DNA of 64,000 nt, from positions 1-64,000 of the forward strand of contig NZ_JADMJN010000005.1 in the NCBI RefSeq assembly GCF_018780565.1, written 5' to 3'. The stretch is from Rhodoferax sp. Its GTDB lineage: Bacteria > Pseudomonadota > Gammaproteobacteria > Burkholderiales > Burkholderiaceae_C. Shown one piece after another: positions 8,864 to 17,119 of the stretch (within the stretch, counting starts at the first letter, position 1; each line of letters opens with the position of its first letter). Position numbers and translations under genes: made by a program. Below the pieces are notes generated by a model. It was given only the letters and a program-made list of their open reading frames with translations, searched no databases and was not told the origin of the DNA.

Positions 8864-9057
8864 GTGTCGTAAGCTGTTGGCGTATCAAGGCTGGGGTGGG
8901 TTCAGGTGACCCCTGGGGACGGGCATCGGCGACGCCGGGGCAGTTGGCCGCGGTTGGCTTGGGGGCCGACGCGATGCGTGCGACGGCCGCAAACGTCTGA
9001 TTATCTCAGAGTCTCGATTTTTCGCGATAAAGCTGTTATTCAATAATTCGATCAAAT

Positions 9058-9092
9058 GTTAATAAATTTAAACAATGTTTAAATTTATTAAC
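9058..9092. repeat. 35-bp A/T-rich perfect palindrome
   Basis: Two 17-bp arms, GTTAATAAATTTAAACA (9058-9074) and its exact reverse complement (9076-9092), surround a single base at 9075. It lies in the 240-bp gap between the J-domain operon start (8863) and the CHRD gene end (9104), in DNA much richer in A/T than its surroundings. It may end the CHRD transcript or act as a protein-binding site for the J-domain operon. There is no clear T run in either direction. Confidence 0.75.
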
Positions 9093-9103
9093 CTAAGTTC
9101 AAT

Positions 9104-9556
9104 TCATTCCCGAAGAATCATCTGACCGCGAATCTCACCGCCAGGGTGGGCGGCGGTGTGAATGGCCAGGTACCACTTGCCCGCCAGCAGATCGGCAGCC
9201 TGTGCGGCTGTCAGCGTGGCCTGGCCTTCCAGTGGGCTTTTGACGGGGACTTTCAGAGGCAGGGCGATGGCGGCTTTGGTGCCAATGGCGGCCGGGCCAT
9301 GAAAGTGGCCAGCCGTGGCCGGACCACTCAGGCCGGAAAACGAAACCTTCCAGCGCAGCAGCAGGGTATTCTTGTTCAGCACGGCATCGACCCGCCCGGT
9401 GGCCGGTGTGGCTACGGGCGGCACCTGGTTCATACCGGTCATCTGTGTGCTGAACGCCGCCAGATGCGCGTCGGGTTGCAAGATACTGCAACCGGAAGCG
9501 GCAAAGGCCATGACGGTGGTAGCGATGACGCTGCGCGCAGCCATATAAAGACGCAT
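9104..9556 (-). CDS. CHRD-domain lipoprotein
   Basis: A 150-aa protein starting MRLYMAARSVIATTVMAFAA with a lipobox AASGC near residue 20-24, so it is probably an outer or inner membrane lipoprotein. The rest is one CHRD (chordin) domain: NQVPPVATPATGRVDAVLN, HFHGPAAIGTKAAIALPL and GGEIRGQMIL. The start at 9556 has a strong GGGGGGA ribosome binding site; the frame stays open upstream but without signals. CHRD domains in bacteria have no established biochemical role. It appears monocistronic. Confidence 0.85.
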   Translation of the reverse strand: MRLYMAARSVIATTVMAFAASGCSILQPDAHLAAFSTQMTGMNQVPPVATPATGRVDAVLNKNTLLLRWKVSFSGLSGPATAGHFHGPAAIGTKAAIALPLKVPVKSPLEGQATLTAAQAADLLAGKWYLAIHTAAHPGGEIRGQMILRE

Positions 9557-9663
9557 GAAGCATTCCCCCCTGTTGACTTGTTTTGTGGACTGAATTTTCG
9601 GCCTGAGTGTAGGGGTGGATGCGATGGGTATCCCGCTTAAGGCGTGCAAAATTTGTAACAAAA

Positions 9664-9716
9664 TGCCGCACAGGCCCTTGTCAATACTGCACAATTAGCT
9701 ATCATTATTGTAGCAA
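9664..9716 (-). repeat. Bipartite 3'-end repeat, copy 2 (after GGDEF gene)
   Basis: Read on the minus strand, GCTAC-N7-ATAGC (9714-9698) is followed after 20 nt by GGGCCTGTGCGG (from 9677 downward). The spacing and GGGC start match the family; the rest of the right box has diverged but can form its own GC-rich hairpin. The copy lies about 50 bases beyond the stop of the minus-strand GGDEF gene, in that gene's orientation. Confidence 0.55.
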
Positions 9717-9763
9717 ATGGGTGCGCTTCCCACTGCGTCGGCTGCTGCCGGAGGCGGATATCC

Positions 9764-11392
9764 TCAGGCTAGGGCCTTGCCGGCTTTTTTCTCGTCATAC
9801 ATGGCGCTGTCGCTGCGCTGGCTCAGCGAAACCACCGTGTCTCCCGCTTGTGCGCGCGCCATGCCCATGCTGATACTGCATTGCAAGCCGGCACTGATGC
9901 CAGACCAGTCGAACTCGCGCACTGCCAGGGTGATGCGCCTGCACACCTGCCGCACCACCTGGATATCGGTGTGTTTGAAGACGATGACGAATTCGTCACC
10001 CCCAAGGCGAGCCGCCATATCTTCCTCTCGCAAATGGGATTTCAGAATATGGGCAATGCGCTTGAGAACCTCGTCGCCCACATGGTGCGAGAAGTTATCG
10101 TTGATCTGTTTGAATTTATCTACATCCACCAGTGCCATGCAGGGTGGCTGGCCACGCTCCAGACCGGTCCGCAGCAGCTCAGCGGCATAGCGTTCAAAGT
10201 TGCGCCGGTTGGGAATGCCGGTGAGGGTGTCCTCAAGGGACAGCTTTTCCAGCTGGCGCGCCGTCAGCTCCAGCCGCTCAATGCTTTGCTGGCCCAGGCG
10301 CAGACTCAGCTGCCAGTCGATCACGTTCTCGCGCGTTTCCATGCAGTCGCTGCGGATCAGCTGCTCGCGCAGGCGCAGGCGGCGCAGTTCATCCAGCGCC
10401 CGGCCATCCATGCCCTGGGCGGTGAATAGCTGCGAGGCCAGCAAGTGGCCCAGGCAGGCGAGTTGCTCGTGCTCTACAGTGACTGCGATCTCGATCATTT
10501 TGGCGGCCTGCAGGGTGGCCACAGGCCAGTCGTGCCGGGCCCAGGCAATCTCGGTGCGGACCCATGCCTCCAGTGCGGACAGCCAGGTCAGCGTGCCATA
10601 TCTTTGGGCCCAGCCGCTCAGGGCATCTGCATCGTCCGACGCCTGGTCCAACTGCCCGTGCCAACAGGCTTCCAGACTGGCGCCGAAGAGCAAAACGGCC
10701 TCGGTGGTGACGTTGGCGCTGGCGGCTGTGCTGCCGCCCTGGGGTGGCGGCACCAGCCGCATGACCGACTCCCGGTGCACCCGCAACAAGGCCAGCGAGG
10801 GCAGGGCACCCTCGTAATAGCGATCATGAAAAACGCGGATCAGCTGGGTCCACCACTGGTTGATTTTGGGCTGGAAAACGCTCAGGGGTGGCTTGGCGCG
10901 TTCGGCAAACTCGATGGCTGTGGCCAGTGCCTGGTCCGCCTTGTCAAAGTTGTGGCTCCAGAAATAAGCCACACCCAGGGCGTTGTAGGACAGCACACTG
11001 TGCTCATCCTTTTCCAGAAATTCACTCAGGCGCACGCTCAGCAGCGCGGCTTCCACCGCTTCTTCGTTGCGTCCCAGGTTGATGGACACAAAGGCGTGCG
11101 TGGTCAAGGCCATCACCTCGCCCGAGGTATCCCCCAGCACCTGAAAACCCTGGGCGGCGCGCTGGCTGGCACGGTGGGCGCGCCGGTAGCGCGACAGCAT
11201 GCGGTCGCAATGGGCCAGGCATAACAAGGCCCGGGCCTCATAGCGCTTGCTGCCCGAAGCCTCGGCCGCCTTGAGCACCTTGTGTGACAACTCCCGCCCG
11301 CTCTGTACGTCGCCCTCGTCCAAGGCCGCATGGGCGCTTTTCAGGAGGGTATCCAGGCGGGCTTCGGGCAGATCGCGGGCATCAGGCTTCAT
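9764..11392 (-). CDS. TPR-repeat GGDEF diguanylate cyclase
   Basis: A 542-aa cytoplasmic protein. Residues about 15-370 form helical tetratricopeptide-like repeats (ARALLCLAHCDRMLSRYRRA, ALGVAYFWSHNFDKADQAL). They lead to a C-terminal GGDEF domain with an intact GGDEF at 464-468. An RxxD inhibitory site (REED) lies five residues before it, so it should make c-di-GMP with product inhibition. The final MYDEKKAGKALA is typical. The start at 11392 is the first ATG that avoids overlapping the divergent helicase gene. The input signal sensed by the TPR part is unknown. Confidence 0.9.
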   Translation of the reverse strand: MKPDARDLPEARLDTLLKSAHAALDEGDVQSGRELSHKVLKAAEASGSKRYEARALLCLAHCDRMLSRYRRAHRASQRAAQGFQVLGDTSGEVMALTTHAFVSINLGRNEEAVEAALLSVRLSEFLEKDEHSVLSYNALGVAYFWSHNFDKADQALATAIEFAERAKPPLSVFQPKINQWWTQLIRVFHDRYYEGALPSLALLRVHRESVMRLVPPPQGGSTAASANVTTEAVLLFGASLEACWHGQLDQASDDADALSGWAQRYGTLTWLSALEAWVRTEIAWARHDWPVATLQAAKMIEIAVTVEHEQLACLGHLLASQLFTAQGMDGRALDELRRLRLREQLIRSDCMETRENVIDWQLSLRLGQQSIERLELTARQLEKLSLEDTLTGIPNRRNFERYAAELLRTGLERGQPPCMALVDVDKFKQINDNFSHHVGDEVLKRIAHILKSHLREEDMAARLGGDEFVIVFKHTDIQVVRQVCRRITLAVREFDWSGISAGLQCSISMGMARAQAGDTVVSLSQRSDSAMYDEKKAGKALA

Positions 11393-11495
11393 ATTGCTAT
11401 TTTGCTTGAGGAATATGTCCCGTCTCGCGGTGTAATAGAAGTCGTATGCATCAAAAAACAACAAATCCGATAAAACCAAGCCAGGGGTATTTCTT

Positions 11496-13640
11496 TTGAG
11501 CACTGATTCACTGGCCAGGCAGTCCCTGTCCGCCTTTGACCGGGTGGTGAGTGCCACCTCCGGCTTTCGTTCTCGCCCTGGGCAGCGCGAGATGGCGCAG
11601 CGCATCGCCACGGCTTTGTCGGAGGTGACGCTGGGCGAGCACCCCAACCCTGGCAAGGCCATTACCGTGATTCAAGCGGGTACCGGGGTCGGCAAGTCGG
11701 CGGCTTACCTTTCCACTACCGTAGCCCTGGCGCTGGCCCTGAAGACGCGGGTGGTCGTGTCTACTGCCACGGTAGCGCTGCAAGAGCAGCTCATGACCAA
11801 GGACCTGCCCGCACTGGCCGCTGCACTGGACACGCCTTTTGTGTATGCCCTGGCCAAAGGGCGGGGCCGCTACGTGTGCAAGCTCAAGCTGGAGCGGCTG
11901 GTAGGGCTGGGCGATGCAACCGATGACATGTTCGAGCCCGACGAAGACCAGCCCCCGCCGCGTAACGCGTTTGCCAGACAACTGGAAGGTGACGACCCCG
12001 AAGAGCGCCGCATCAAACTCTACGAATCCCTGGCGGTGGCGCTGGCCGGTGGCAAATGGGACGGCGACCGCGACACCCTGGCCGAGCAGCCCGAACCGCG
12101 TGACTGGTCGGCCGTGGCCGCCGAGCGCCACACCTGCACGGCCCGGCATTGCCCCCGTTTTCGGGAGTGCAGCTACTACAACGCTCGCACCAAGCTGGCG
12201 GAGGCTCAGGTGATAGTGGCCAACCACGACCTGGTGCTGGCGTCCCTCGGGCGCAAGGCTTTGCCGGAGTTGGACAACTGCCTGGTGGTGTTTGACGAAG
12301 GCCACCACCTGCCCGCCGTGGCGCTGGACCAGTTCTCCAGCAGCATGGATTTGTCCAACCTGCGCTGGCTGGACAAATTGCCCAGAACCCTGCAGGAGGT
12401 CAGCGAAAAAATCCACATGACCCTGGCGCAGGACGTGACCACGCTGGCGCAGCAGCTCAAAGGCGCCCTGCATGACGTTGGCCGTATTTTGATGGACCTG
12501 CTCAAGGTCAACAGTACCGGCTATGACGCAGTGCACCGCTTCAAAAACGGGGTTCTGCCCGAAGCGCTGGTTGACCCCATGACGCTGATCCAGGGCCATG
12601 CCGGCGGCTTGTCCAAAGCGCTGGAAGCCCTGGGTGCAGAGGTCAAGTTGCTGGCCAAGGAAGACCCCTCGCAAGCGGTGAGCTGCTCCCTGCTGTACGC
12701 CAGGCTGGGACAACTGGCGCCCAAATTGGGCAGCGTGGTCGAAACCAGCGGCCTGTTGCTGACCCATGGCCCGCAGCCGCTGGCCAAGTGGCTCAAGTCC
12801 GACACCAGTTCCGGGCTGGTTTTTTTGACGGCGCATGCCTGCCCCATCGTGCCGGGTGACTTGCTGCGCCAAAGCCTTTGGAGCCAGGTACGCGGTGTTG
12901 TCATTACTTCGGCATCGCTCACCAGTTGCGGCAGTTTTGATTACTTTCTGAAAGAAGCAGGCCTGGTCAACAACCCCAACGTCTCAACCCTGGAAGTGGA
13001 GAGCCCGTTCAATTACCGAACTCAGGGCCGCATGGTGGTGGTGGAGACCGAGGCCGACCCCAAGAATGCCGACGCCTACACCCAGGAGATGGTGCTTGAA
13101 TTGATGGCGGACCTGGCCCAGGTGGCACATGGTGCGCTGGTATTGTTCACTTCGCGCGTGCAGATGAAGGCGGCGGTGGATGCGCTGGATGCGAGCCTGC
13201 AGGAGGCCGTGCTGGTGCAGGGGCAAATGGCACGCACTCGCTTGCTGGGCGCGCACCAGGCGCGGGTGGAGGCCGGGCTGCCTTCAGTGATCTTTGGCTT
13301 GCAGTCCTTCGGCGAAGGGCTGGACCTGCCCGGTCAGCTGTGCGAAACCGTGTTCATCGCCAAGCTACCCTTCAGCCCGCCCTCCGACCCGGTTGAAGAG
13401 GCTCGCTCCGAATGGCTCAAGAGCGTGGGGCGCGACCCGTTTGCCGAACTGGTGGTGCCGGCGACCGGCATCAAGCTGCTGCAATGGACTGGCCGCGCCA
13501 TCCGCACCGAAGACGACCACGCCACCGTGATTTGTTACGACCGGCGTCTGCTGCGTCAAAGCTTTGGCCGGCGTATGCTGCAGGGCTTGCCGCCCTATGC
13601 CGTGTCGCGTCGCGTCCGTGGTGTGGCATTGGCGGTTTAG
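11496..13640 (+). CDS. DinG-type ATP-dependent DNA helicase
   Basis: A 714-aa superfamily 2 helicase of the XPD/DinG class. Walker A GTGVGKS is at 62-68, the DEGH box at 267-270, and the C-terminal motifs are SFGEGLDLPG and QWTGRAIRT. Four cysteines (C128, C214, C219, C225) are placed like the 4Fe-4S cluster ligands of this family. Such enzymes unwind DNA with 5'-3' polarity and resolve R-loops or repair intermediates. The start is TTG at 11496 with AGGGG upstream at normal spacing. It is transcribed divergently from the GGDEF gene across about 100 bp. Confidence 0.9.
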   Translation: MSTDSLARQSLSAFDRVVSATSGFRSRPGQREMAQRIATALSEVTLGEHPNPGKAITVIQAGTGVGKSAAYLSTTVALALALKTRVVVSTATVALQEQLMTKDLPALAAALDTPFVYALAKGRGRYVCKLKLERLVGLGDATDDMFEPDEDQPPPRNAFARQLEGDDPEERRIKLYESLAVALAGGKWDGDRDTLAEQPEPRDWSAVAAERHTCTARHCPRFRECSYYNARTKLAEAQVIVANHDLVLASLGRKALPELDNCLVVFDEGHHLPAVALDQFSSSMDLSNLRWLDKLPRTLQEVSEKIHMTLAQDVTTLAQQLKGALHDVGRILMDLLKVNSTGYDAVHRFKNGVLPEALVDPMTLIQGHAGGLSKALEALGAEVKLLAKEDPSQAVSCSLLYARLGQLAPKLGSVVETSGLLLTHGPQPLAKWLKSDTSSGLVFLTAHACPIVPGDLLRQSLWSQVRGVVITSASLTSCGSFDYFLKEAGLVNNPNVSTLEVESPFNYRTQGRMVVVETEADPKNADAYTQEMVLELMADLAQVAHGALVLFTSRVQMKAAVDALDASLQEAVLVQGQMARTRLLGAHQARVEAGLPSVIFGLQSFGEGLDLPGQLCETVFIAKLPFSPPSDPVEEARSEWLKSVGRDPFAELVVPATGIKLLQWTGRAIRTEDDHATVICYDRRLLRQSFGRRMLQGLPPYAVSRRVRGVALAV

Positions 13641-13730
13641 CCAGGGCGCCGTGGTGGCTCTTGCAATTGCGTTCAATGGTCGCCACCTGCTGGAGTCAGG
13701 GTTGACGCAAAGTTTGAAAGAAGGATTTGA

Positions 13731-14054
13731 ATGTTGAGCCGTGTGATGAGATCGATTCTGGGCCTGGTACTGCGTGTTGTTCTGTTGCTGGCCGGGCTGG
13801 TGTTTCTGGCCAGTTTGCTGGCCGCCGCATTGCTGGTGCTGGTGGTTTGGCTGCTGCGCGCCCTGTGGGCACGCCTCACCGGCAAGCCGGTGCAACCCTG
13901 GACGTTTCAGATCAACCGGCAGGCGATGTGGAACCGTTTCCATCAAGCGCAGGGCGGCGGGCAGGCTGCAGCGGGTGATCAGTCGGATGTGATTGACGTG
14001 GAAGCCAAGCCGGTGAAAGCAGCTGGCGACCCCACGCAACTGCCGTTTAGGTGA
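13731..14054 (+). CDS. Small membrane protein, unknown
   Basis: A 107-aa protein with one long hydrophobic stretch (about residues 9-45, LVLRVVLLLAGLVFLASLLA and onward) that could be one long or two tightly packed transmembrane helices. A basic, then polar tail follows (VQPWTFQINRQAMWNRF). No family is recognised. A clear AAGGA ribosome binding site precedes the ATG. It lies 90 bp after the helicase gene and may be read from the same transcript. A bipartite repeat follows its stop. Confidence 0.75.
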   Translation: MLSRVMRSILGLVLRVVLLLAGLVFLASLLAAALLVLVVWLLRALWARLTGKPVQPWTFQINRQAMWNRFHQAQGGGQAAAGDQSDVIDVEAKPVKAAGDPTQLPFR

Positions 14055-14060
14055 CATGAT

Positions 14061-14116
14061 TTGCTATTTAATCGATAGCAATTTGTATCCGTTGAATGAG
14101 GGCGAGAAGCCCGTTT
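14061..14116 (+). repeat. Bipartite 3'-end repeat, copy 3
   Basis: TTGCTAT-N7-ATAGCAA (14061-14081) is followed after 18 further bases by GGGCGAGAAGCC (14100-14111). GGGC and GCCC in the right box pair into a small hairpin followed by GTTT. It starts 6 bases after the stop of the small membrane protein gene, in the same orientation. Confidence 0.75.
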
Positions 14117-14151
14117 GATGGGTCAGTGCACCGCTGGCTTGTTCGCCAGTT

Positions 14152-15474
14152 TCAAACACTGCGGTTGCGTGCCAGCGGGGGATTCTTCGCAAAGTAGGAT
14201 TCAATGCCGCGCATCAGGGCATCGGCCAGCTGGGTCTGGTATTCCTCGCTGTTGAGCTTGATTTCTTCCGCCGGGTTGCTGATGAAGGCGGCTTCGACCA
14301 GCACACTGGGAATGTCGGGGGCCTTGAGCACGGCAAAGCCGGCTTGTTCCACCTTGCCTTTGTGCAGCTTGCCCACGCGACCGATTTCGCCCAGCAGATT
14401 TTTGCCCAACTTCAGGCTGTCGTTGATTTGGGCGGTGGTGCTCATATCCAGCAGGGCGCGCTGCACGGTGGCGTCTTTGCTTTTCACATTCAGGCCGCCA
14501 ATCAGATCGGCCTTGTTTTCCTTGGCGGCCATCCAGCGCGCAGCGCTGCTGGAGGCACCGCCCTGGCTCAGCGCAAACACACTGGCGCCTTGCGGCTGGG
14601 GTGTAAAAAATGCGTCGGCATGCAAACTCACGAACAAGTCGGCTTGCACCCTGCGGGCTTTTTGCACGCGCACATGCAGTGGCACAAAGAAGTCGGCATC
14701 GCGAGTCAGGTAAGCGCGCATGGTGTTACCGTTGATGCTGGCGGCGTTGATACGGTCGCGCAGCAGGTGGGCCAGGCGCAGCACAACATCTTTTTCGCGG
14801 GTTCCACCGGGGCCGACTGCGCCGGGGTCTTCGCCGCCGTGGCCGGGGTCCAGGGCGACGATGATCAGGCGGTCTGTCCGTGCGGCGGGTGCGCCCGCGC
14901 CGGCAGGCTCGCTGCCCTTGGCCAATGCAACCGGCTTTTTGGTGCTCTGGGCGATCAGGTCACCCAGCGGGTCATGCCCCGATGTGCTGCCCGGCTTGCT
15001 GCCTTGGGCGGTTTGTGCGTCTTGCAGACGCTCGGCTATCAGCGCCTCCAGCGGGTCGGTCGCCTGCGTGGGGTAGAGATCAAACACCAGCCGGTGCTGG
15101 TAGGCCGCGACCGGCGACAGGGTGAACACCTGCGGTGCAATGGGTTGCTTCAGATCCAGCACCAGCCGAACAATGCCCGGCGCAAATTGGCCGACGCGAA
15201 TACCGGCAATGTTCGGGTCGTCCGCACGCACCTTGGCTACCAGTTCTTTCAAGGCGGGGTTGAGGTCAATGCCTTCAATGTCCACCGCCAGGCGCGGCGG
15301 GCTGGCCACAAAGATGTGTTTGGTGGTGAGTGCGGTGTCTGATTCGATGGTGACGCGCGAGTAGTCGGGCGCCGGCCACACGCGCACCGCCAGGATGGTG
15401 GCGCCACGTGCAATATGCTGTGCGCCCAGCAGCAGCACCAAAGCACCGGATTGCAGAACGCTGCGGCGCTTCAT
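14152..15474 (-). CDS. amiC: N-acetylmuramoyl-L-alanine amidase
   Basis: A 440-aa periplasmic hydrolase. The N-terminus MKRRSVLQSGALVLLLGA looks like a Tat signal (RR followed by a hydrophobic core), as in AmiA/AmiC. An AMIN domain at about 28-125 targets the septum, and an Amidase_3 zinc domain fills about 205-430 with DPGHGGEDPGA, REKDVVLRLA, SLHADAF and VEAAFISN as metal and catalytic motifs. It cleaves septal peptidoglycan for daughter cell separation. The ATG overlaps the tsaE stop (ATGA), so the two genes are translationally coupled, as tsaE-amiB is in enterobacteria. Confidence 0.93.
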   Translation of the reverse strand: MKRRSVLQSGALVLLLGAQHIARGATILAVRVWPAPDYSRVTIESDTALTTKHIFVASPPRLAVDIEGIDLNPALKELVAKVRADDPNIAGIRVGQFAPGIVRLVLDLKQPIAPQVFTLSPVAAYQHRLVFDLYPTQATDPLEALIAERLQDAQTAQGSKPGSTSGHDPLGDLIAQSTKKPVALAKGSEPAGAGAPAARTDRLIIVALDPGHGGEDPGAVGPGGTREKDVVLRLAHLLRDRINAASINGNTMRAYLTRDADFFVPLHVRVQKARRVQADLFVSLHADAFFTPQPQGASVFALSQGGASSSAARWMAAKENKADLIGGLNVKSKDATVQRALLDMSTTAQINDSLKLGKNLLGEIGRVGKLHKGKVEQAGFAVLKAPDIPSVLVEAAFISNPAEEIKLNSEEYQTQLADALMRGIESYFAKNPPLARNRSV

Positions 15475-15995
15475 GGCGGGCCTTCCTGGCTGCGCTGCGG
15501 CAGGCCATGGTTGGCGGCCCGGAGCAGGGTGGCGCCGTTGGGGGTTTGCGCCGTCAGCGTGACCTCGCGCGTGTCGTTGTCCAGTGCGACGAGATGGATC
15601 ACCAAGTCAGCGCGCGGTATGAATCCGGCAGCCTTCTCAGGCCATTCGGCCAGCTTGAGGCCGGGGCTGGCAAAGATGTCGCGAAAACCGGCGTCTTCCC
15701 ATTCGCGTGGATCGCTGAAACGGTAAAAATCAAAGTGCCAGACAGCAAGTTCTGGCAGCTCATAGGGTTCGACCACGGCGTAGGTGGGGCTTTTGATGCG
15801 GCCCTGCACACCCAAGGCCCGCAACAGGTGGCGTACCAGGGTGGTTTTGCCGGCACCCAAATCGCCATGCAACTCAATGAACGCGTTGCGCAGGGCCGGC
15901 TGCGCAGCAAGCGCCGAGGCGAACAGTTGCGTGGCCGTTTCGTCCGGCCAGAGCAGACTTTTTACAATGGGGATGTGACCATCTCCAGCACTCAT
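15471..15995 (-). CDS. tsaE: tRNA threonylcarbamoyladenosine biosynthesis ATPase
   Basis: A 174-aa P-loop protein with Walker A GDLGAGKTTLVRHLL, SPTYAVVEPY and the HFDFYRF and AEWPEKA motifs specific to TsaE. With TsaB and TsaD it makes t6A37 on ANN-decoding tRNAs; TsaE hydrolyses ATP to reset the complex. The ATG at 15995 (MSAGDGHIPIVKSLLWPDE) fits the usual N-terminus; an upstream ATG at 16058 would give an atypical 21-residue extension. The chosen start overlaps the divergent queG start region. The amiC start overlaps its stop. Confidence 0.93.
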   Translation of the reverse strand: MSAGDGHIPIVKSLLWPDETATQLFASALAAQPALRNAFIELHGDLGAGKTTLVRHLLRALGVQGRIKSPTYAVVEPYELPELAVWHFDFYRFSDPREWEDAGFRDIFASPGLKLAEWPEKAAGFIPRADLVIHLVALDNDTREVTLTAQTPNGATLLRAANHGLPQRSQEGPP

Positions 15996-17060
15996 ATCAA
16001 CAGCAGCCAATTGTTGTCCAAAATTCAGGCTTGGGCCCGGGAACTTGGATTCTCCCAAATTGGCGTGGCGGGTGTTGATTTGTCTTCATCTGAGGCTGGA
16101 TTATCAGCCTGGCTGGCGCGCGGCTTTCACGGCGACATGGCTTATATGGCTGCGCATGGCCTCAAGCGCGCCCGGCCTGCCGAGCTGGTGCCCGGCACCG
16201 TGAGTGTCATCACTGCCCGCATGGACTATCTGCCTGCCGCTACTCCGGATGGCTGGCAGGCACTTGAGTTCGACCGCTTGAGGCGACCCCATGAGGGCAT
16301 TGTGTCGGTTTACGCCCGTGGACGGGATTACCACAAGGTGTTGCGCCAGCGTTTGCAAAGTCTCAGTGACCGCATTGCAGAGCACCTGGGGCCATTTGGG
16401 CACCGCGTATTCACCGATTCGGCGCCCGTGCTGGAGGCCGAGCTGGCTGCGCGCAGCGGGCAGGGCTGGCGTGGCAAGCACACGCTGCTGCTCAGTCGTG
16501 AGGCGGGTTCGATGTTTTTTCTGGGCGAAATTTACGTGGATCTGGCCTTGCCGCCGTCAGCAGCGGTGACCGGTCATTGCGGTAGTTGCAGTGCCTGTAT
16601 CGACATCTGCCCGACCCAGGCCATCGTGGCGCCGCACAGGCTGGATGCGCGACGTTGCATCTCTTACCTCACCATTGAGCACGCGGGGCCGATTCCGCTG
16701 GAACTGCGCCCACTGATGGGCAACCGCATCTACGGCTGTGACGACTGTCAGCTGATTTGCCCCTGGAACAAGTTCGCGCAGCGTAGCGTGTTGCCGGATT
16801 TTGACGAACGCAAGGGTCTGGTGGGCAGCCAGTTGGTGACCCTGCTGGGCTGGAGCGAGGAGGAATTTTTGCGTTTTACCGAAGGCAGCCCCATCCGGCG
16901 CATTGGGCATGAGCGCTGGCTGCGCAACATTGCAGTGGCCATGGGCAACGCACTGCGTGCTGGCGATCCTGATGCCAGCTTGCGTACAGCGCTGGCGCTG
17001 CGTGCCTTGCATCCTAGTGATCTGGTGCGCGAGCATGTGGCCTGGGCGCTCGATTTATAG
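15975..17060 (+). CDS. queG: Epoxyqueuosine reductase
   Basis: A 361-aa protein with the QueG layout. The N-terminal cobalamin-binding part (ARELGFSQIGVAGVDL) precedes a ferredoxin-like domain with two 4Fe-4S motifs: C202, C205, C208, C212 and a second set around RRCIS and GCDDCQLICPW. It reduces epoxyqueuosine to queuosine in the tRNA wobble position. The GTG at 15975 gives normal length and N-terminus, but there is no good ribosome binding site, so the start is uncertain by some codons. It diverges from tsaE with overlapping 5' ends. Confidence 0.92.
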   Translation: MTISSTHINSSQLLSKIQAWARELGFSQIGVAGVDLSSSEAGLSAWLARGFHGDMAYMAAHGLKRARPAELVPGTVSVITARMDYLPAATPDGWQALEFDRLRRPHEGIVSVYARGRDYHKVLRQRLQSLSDRIAEHLGPFGHRVFTDSAPVLEAELAARSGQGWRGKHTLLLSREAGSMFFLGEIYVDLALPPSAAVTGHCGSCSACIDICPTQAIVAPHRLDARRCISYLTIEHAGPIPLELRPLMGNRIYGCDDCQLICPWNKFAQRSVLPDFDERKGLVGSQLVTLLGWSEEEFLRFTEGSPIRRIGHERWLRNIAVAMGNALRAGDPDASLRTALALRALHPSDLVREHVAWALDL

Positions 17061-17066
17061 GCGATT

Positions 17067-17119
17067 TTGGCCTCTGCCCCTCATCGGATATCCACTTCTA
17101 GCTATTCAAACTATAGCGA
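17067..17119 (-). repeat. Bipartite 3'-end repeat, copy 4 (between queG and AEC gene)
   Basis: On the minus strand GCTAT-N7-ATAGC (17117-17101) is followed after 20 nt by GGGGCAGAGGCC (17080-17069), 10 of 12 bases as in the consensus. It lies between two convergent genes. The TAG stop of the AEC transporter (17113-17111) is inside the palindrome, so the repeat provides the end of that gene. Confidence 0.75.

Noticed and set aside
5762-9100. Genomic island inserted at tRNA-Pro
   Set aside because: No integrase, no duplicated tRNA 3' end and no insertion sequence were seen.
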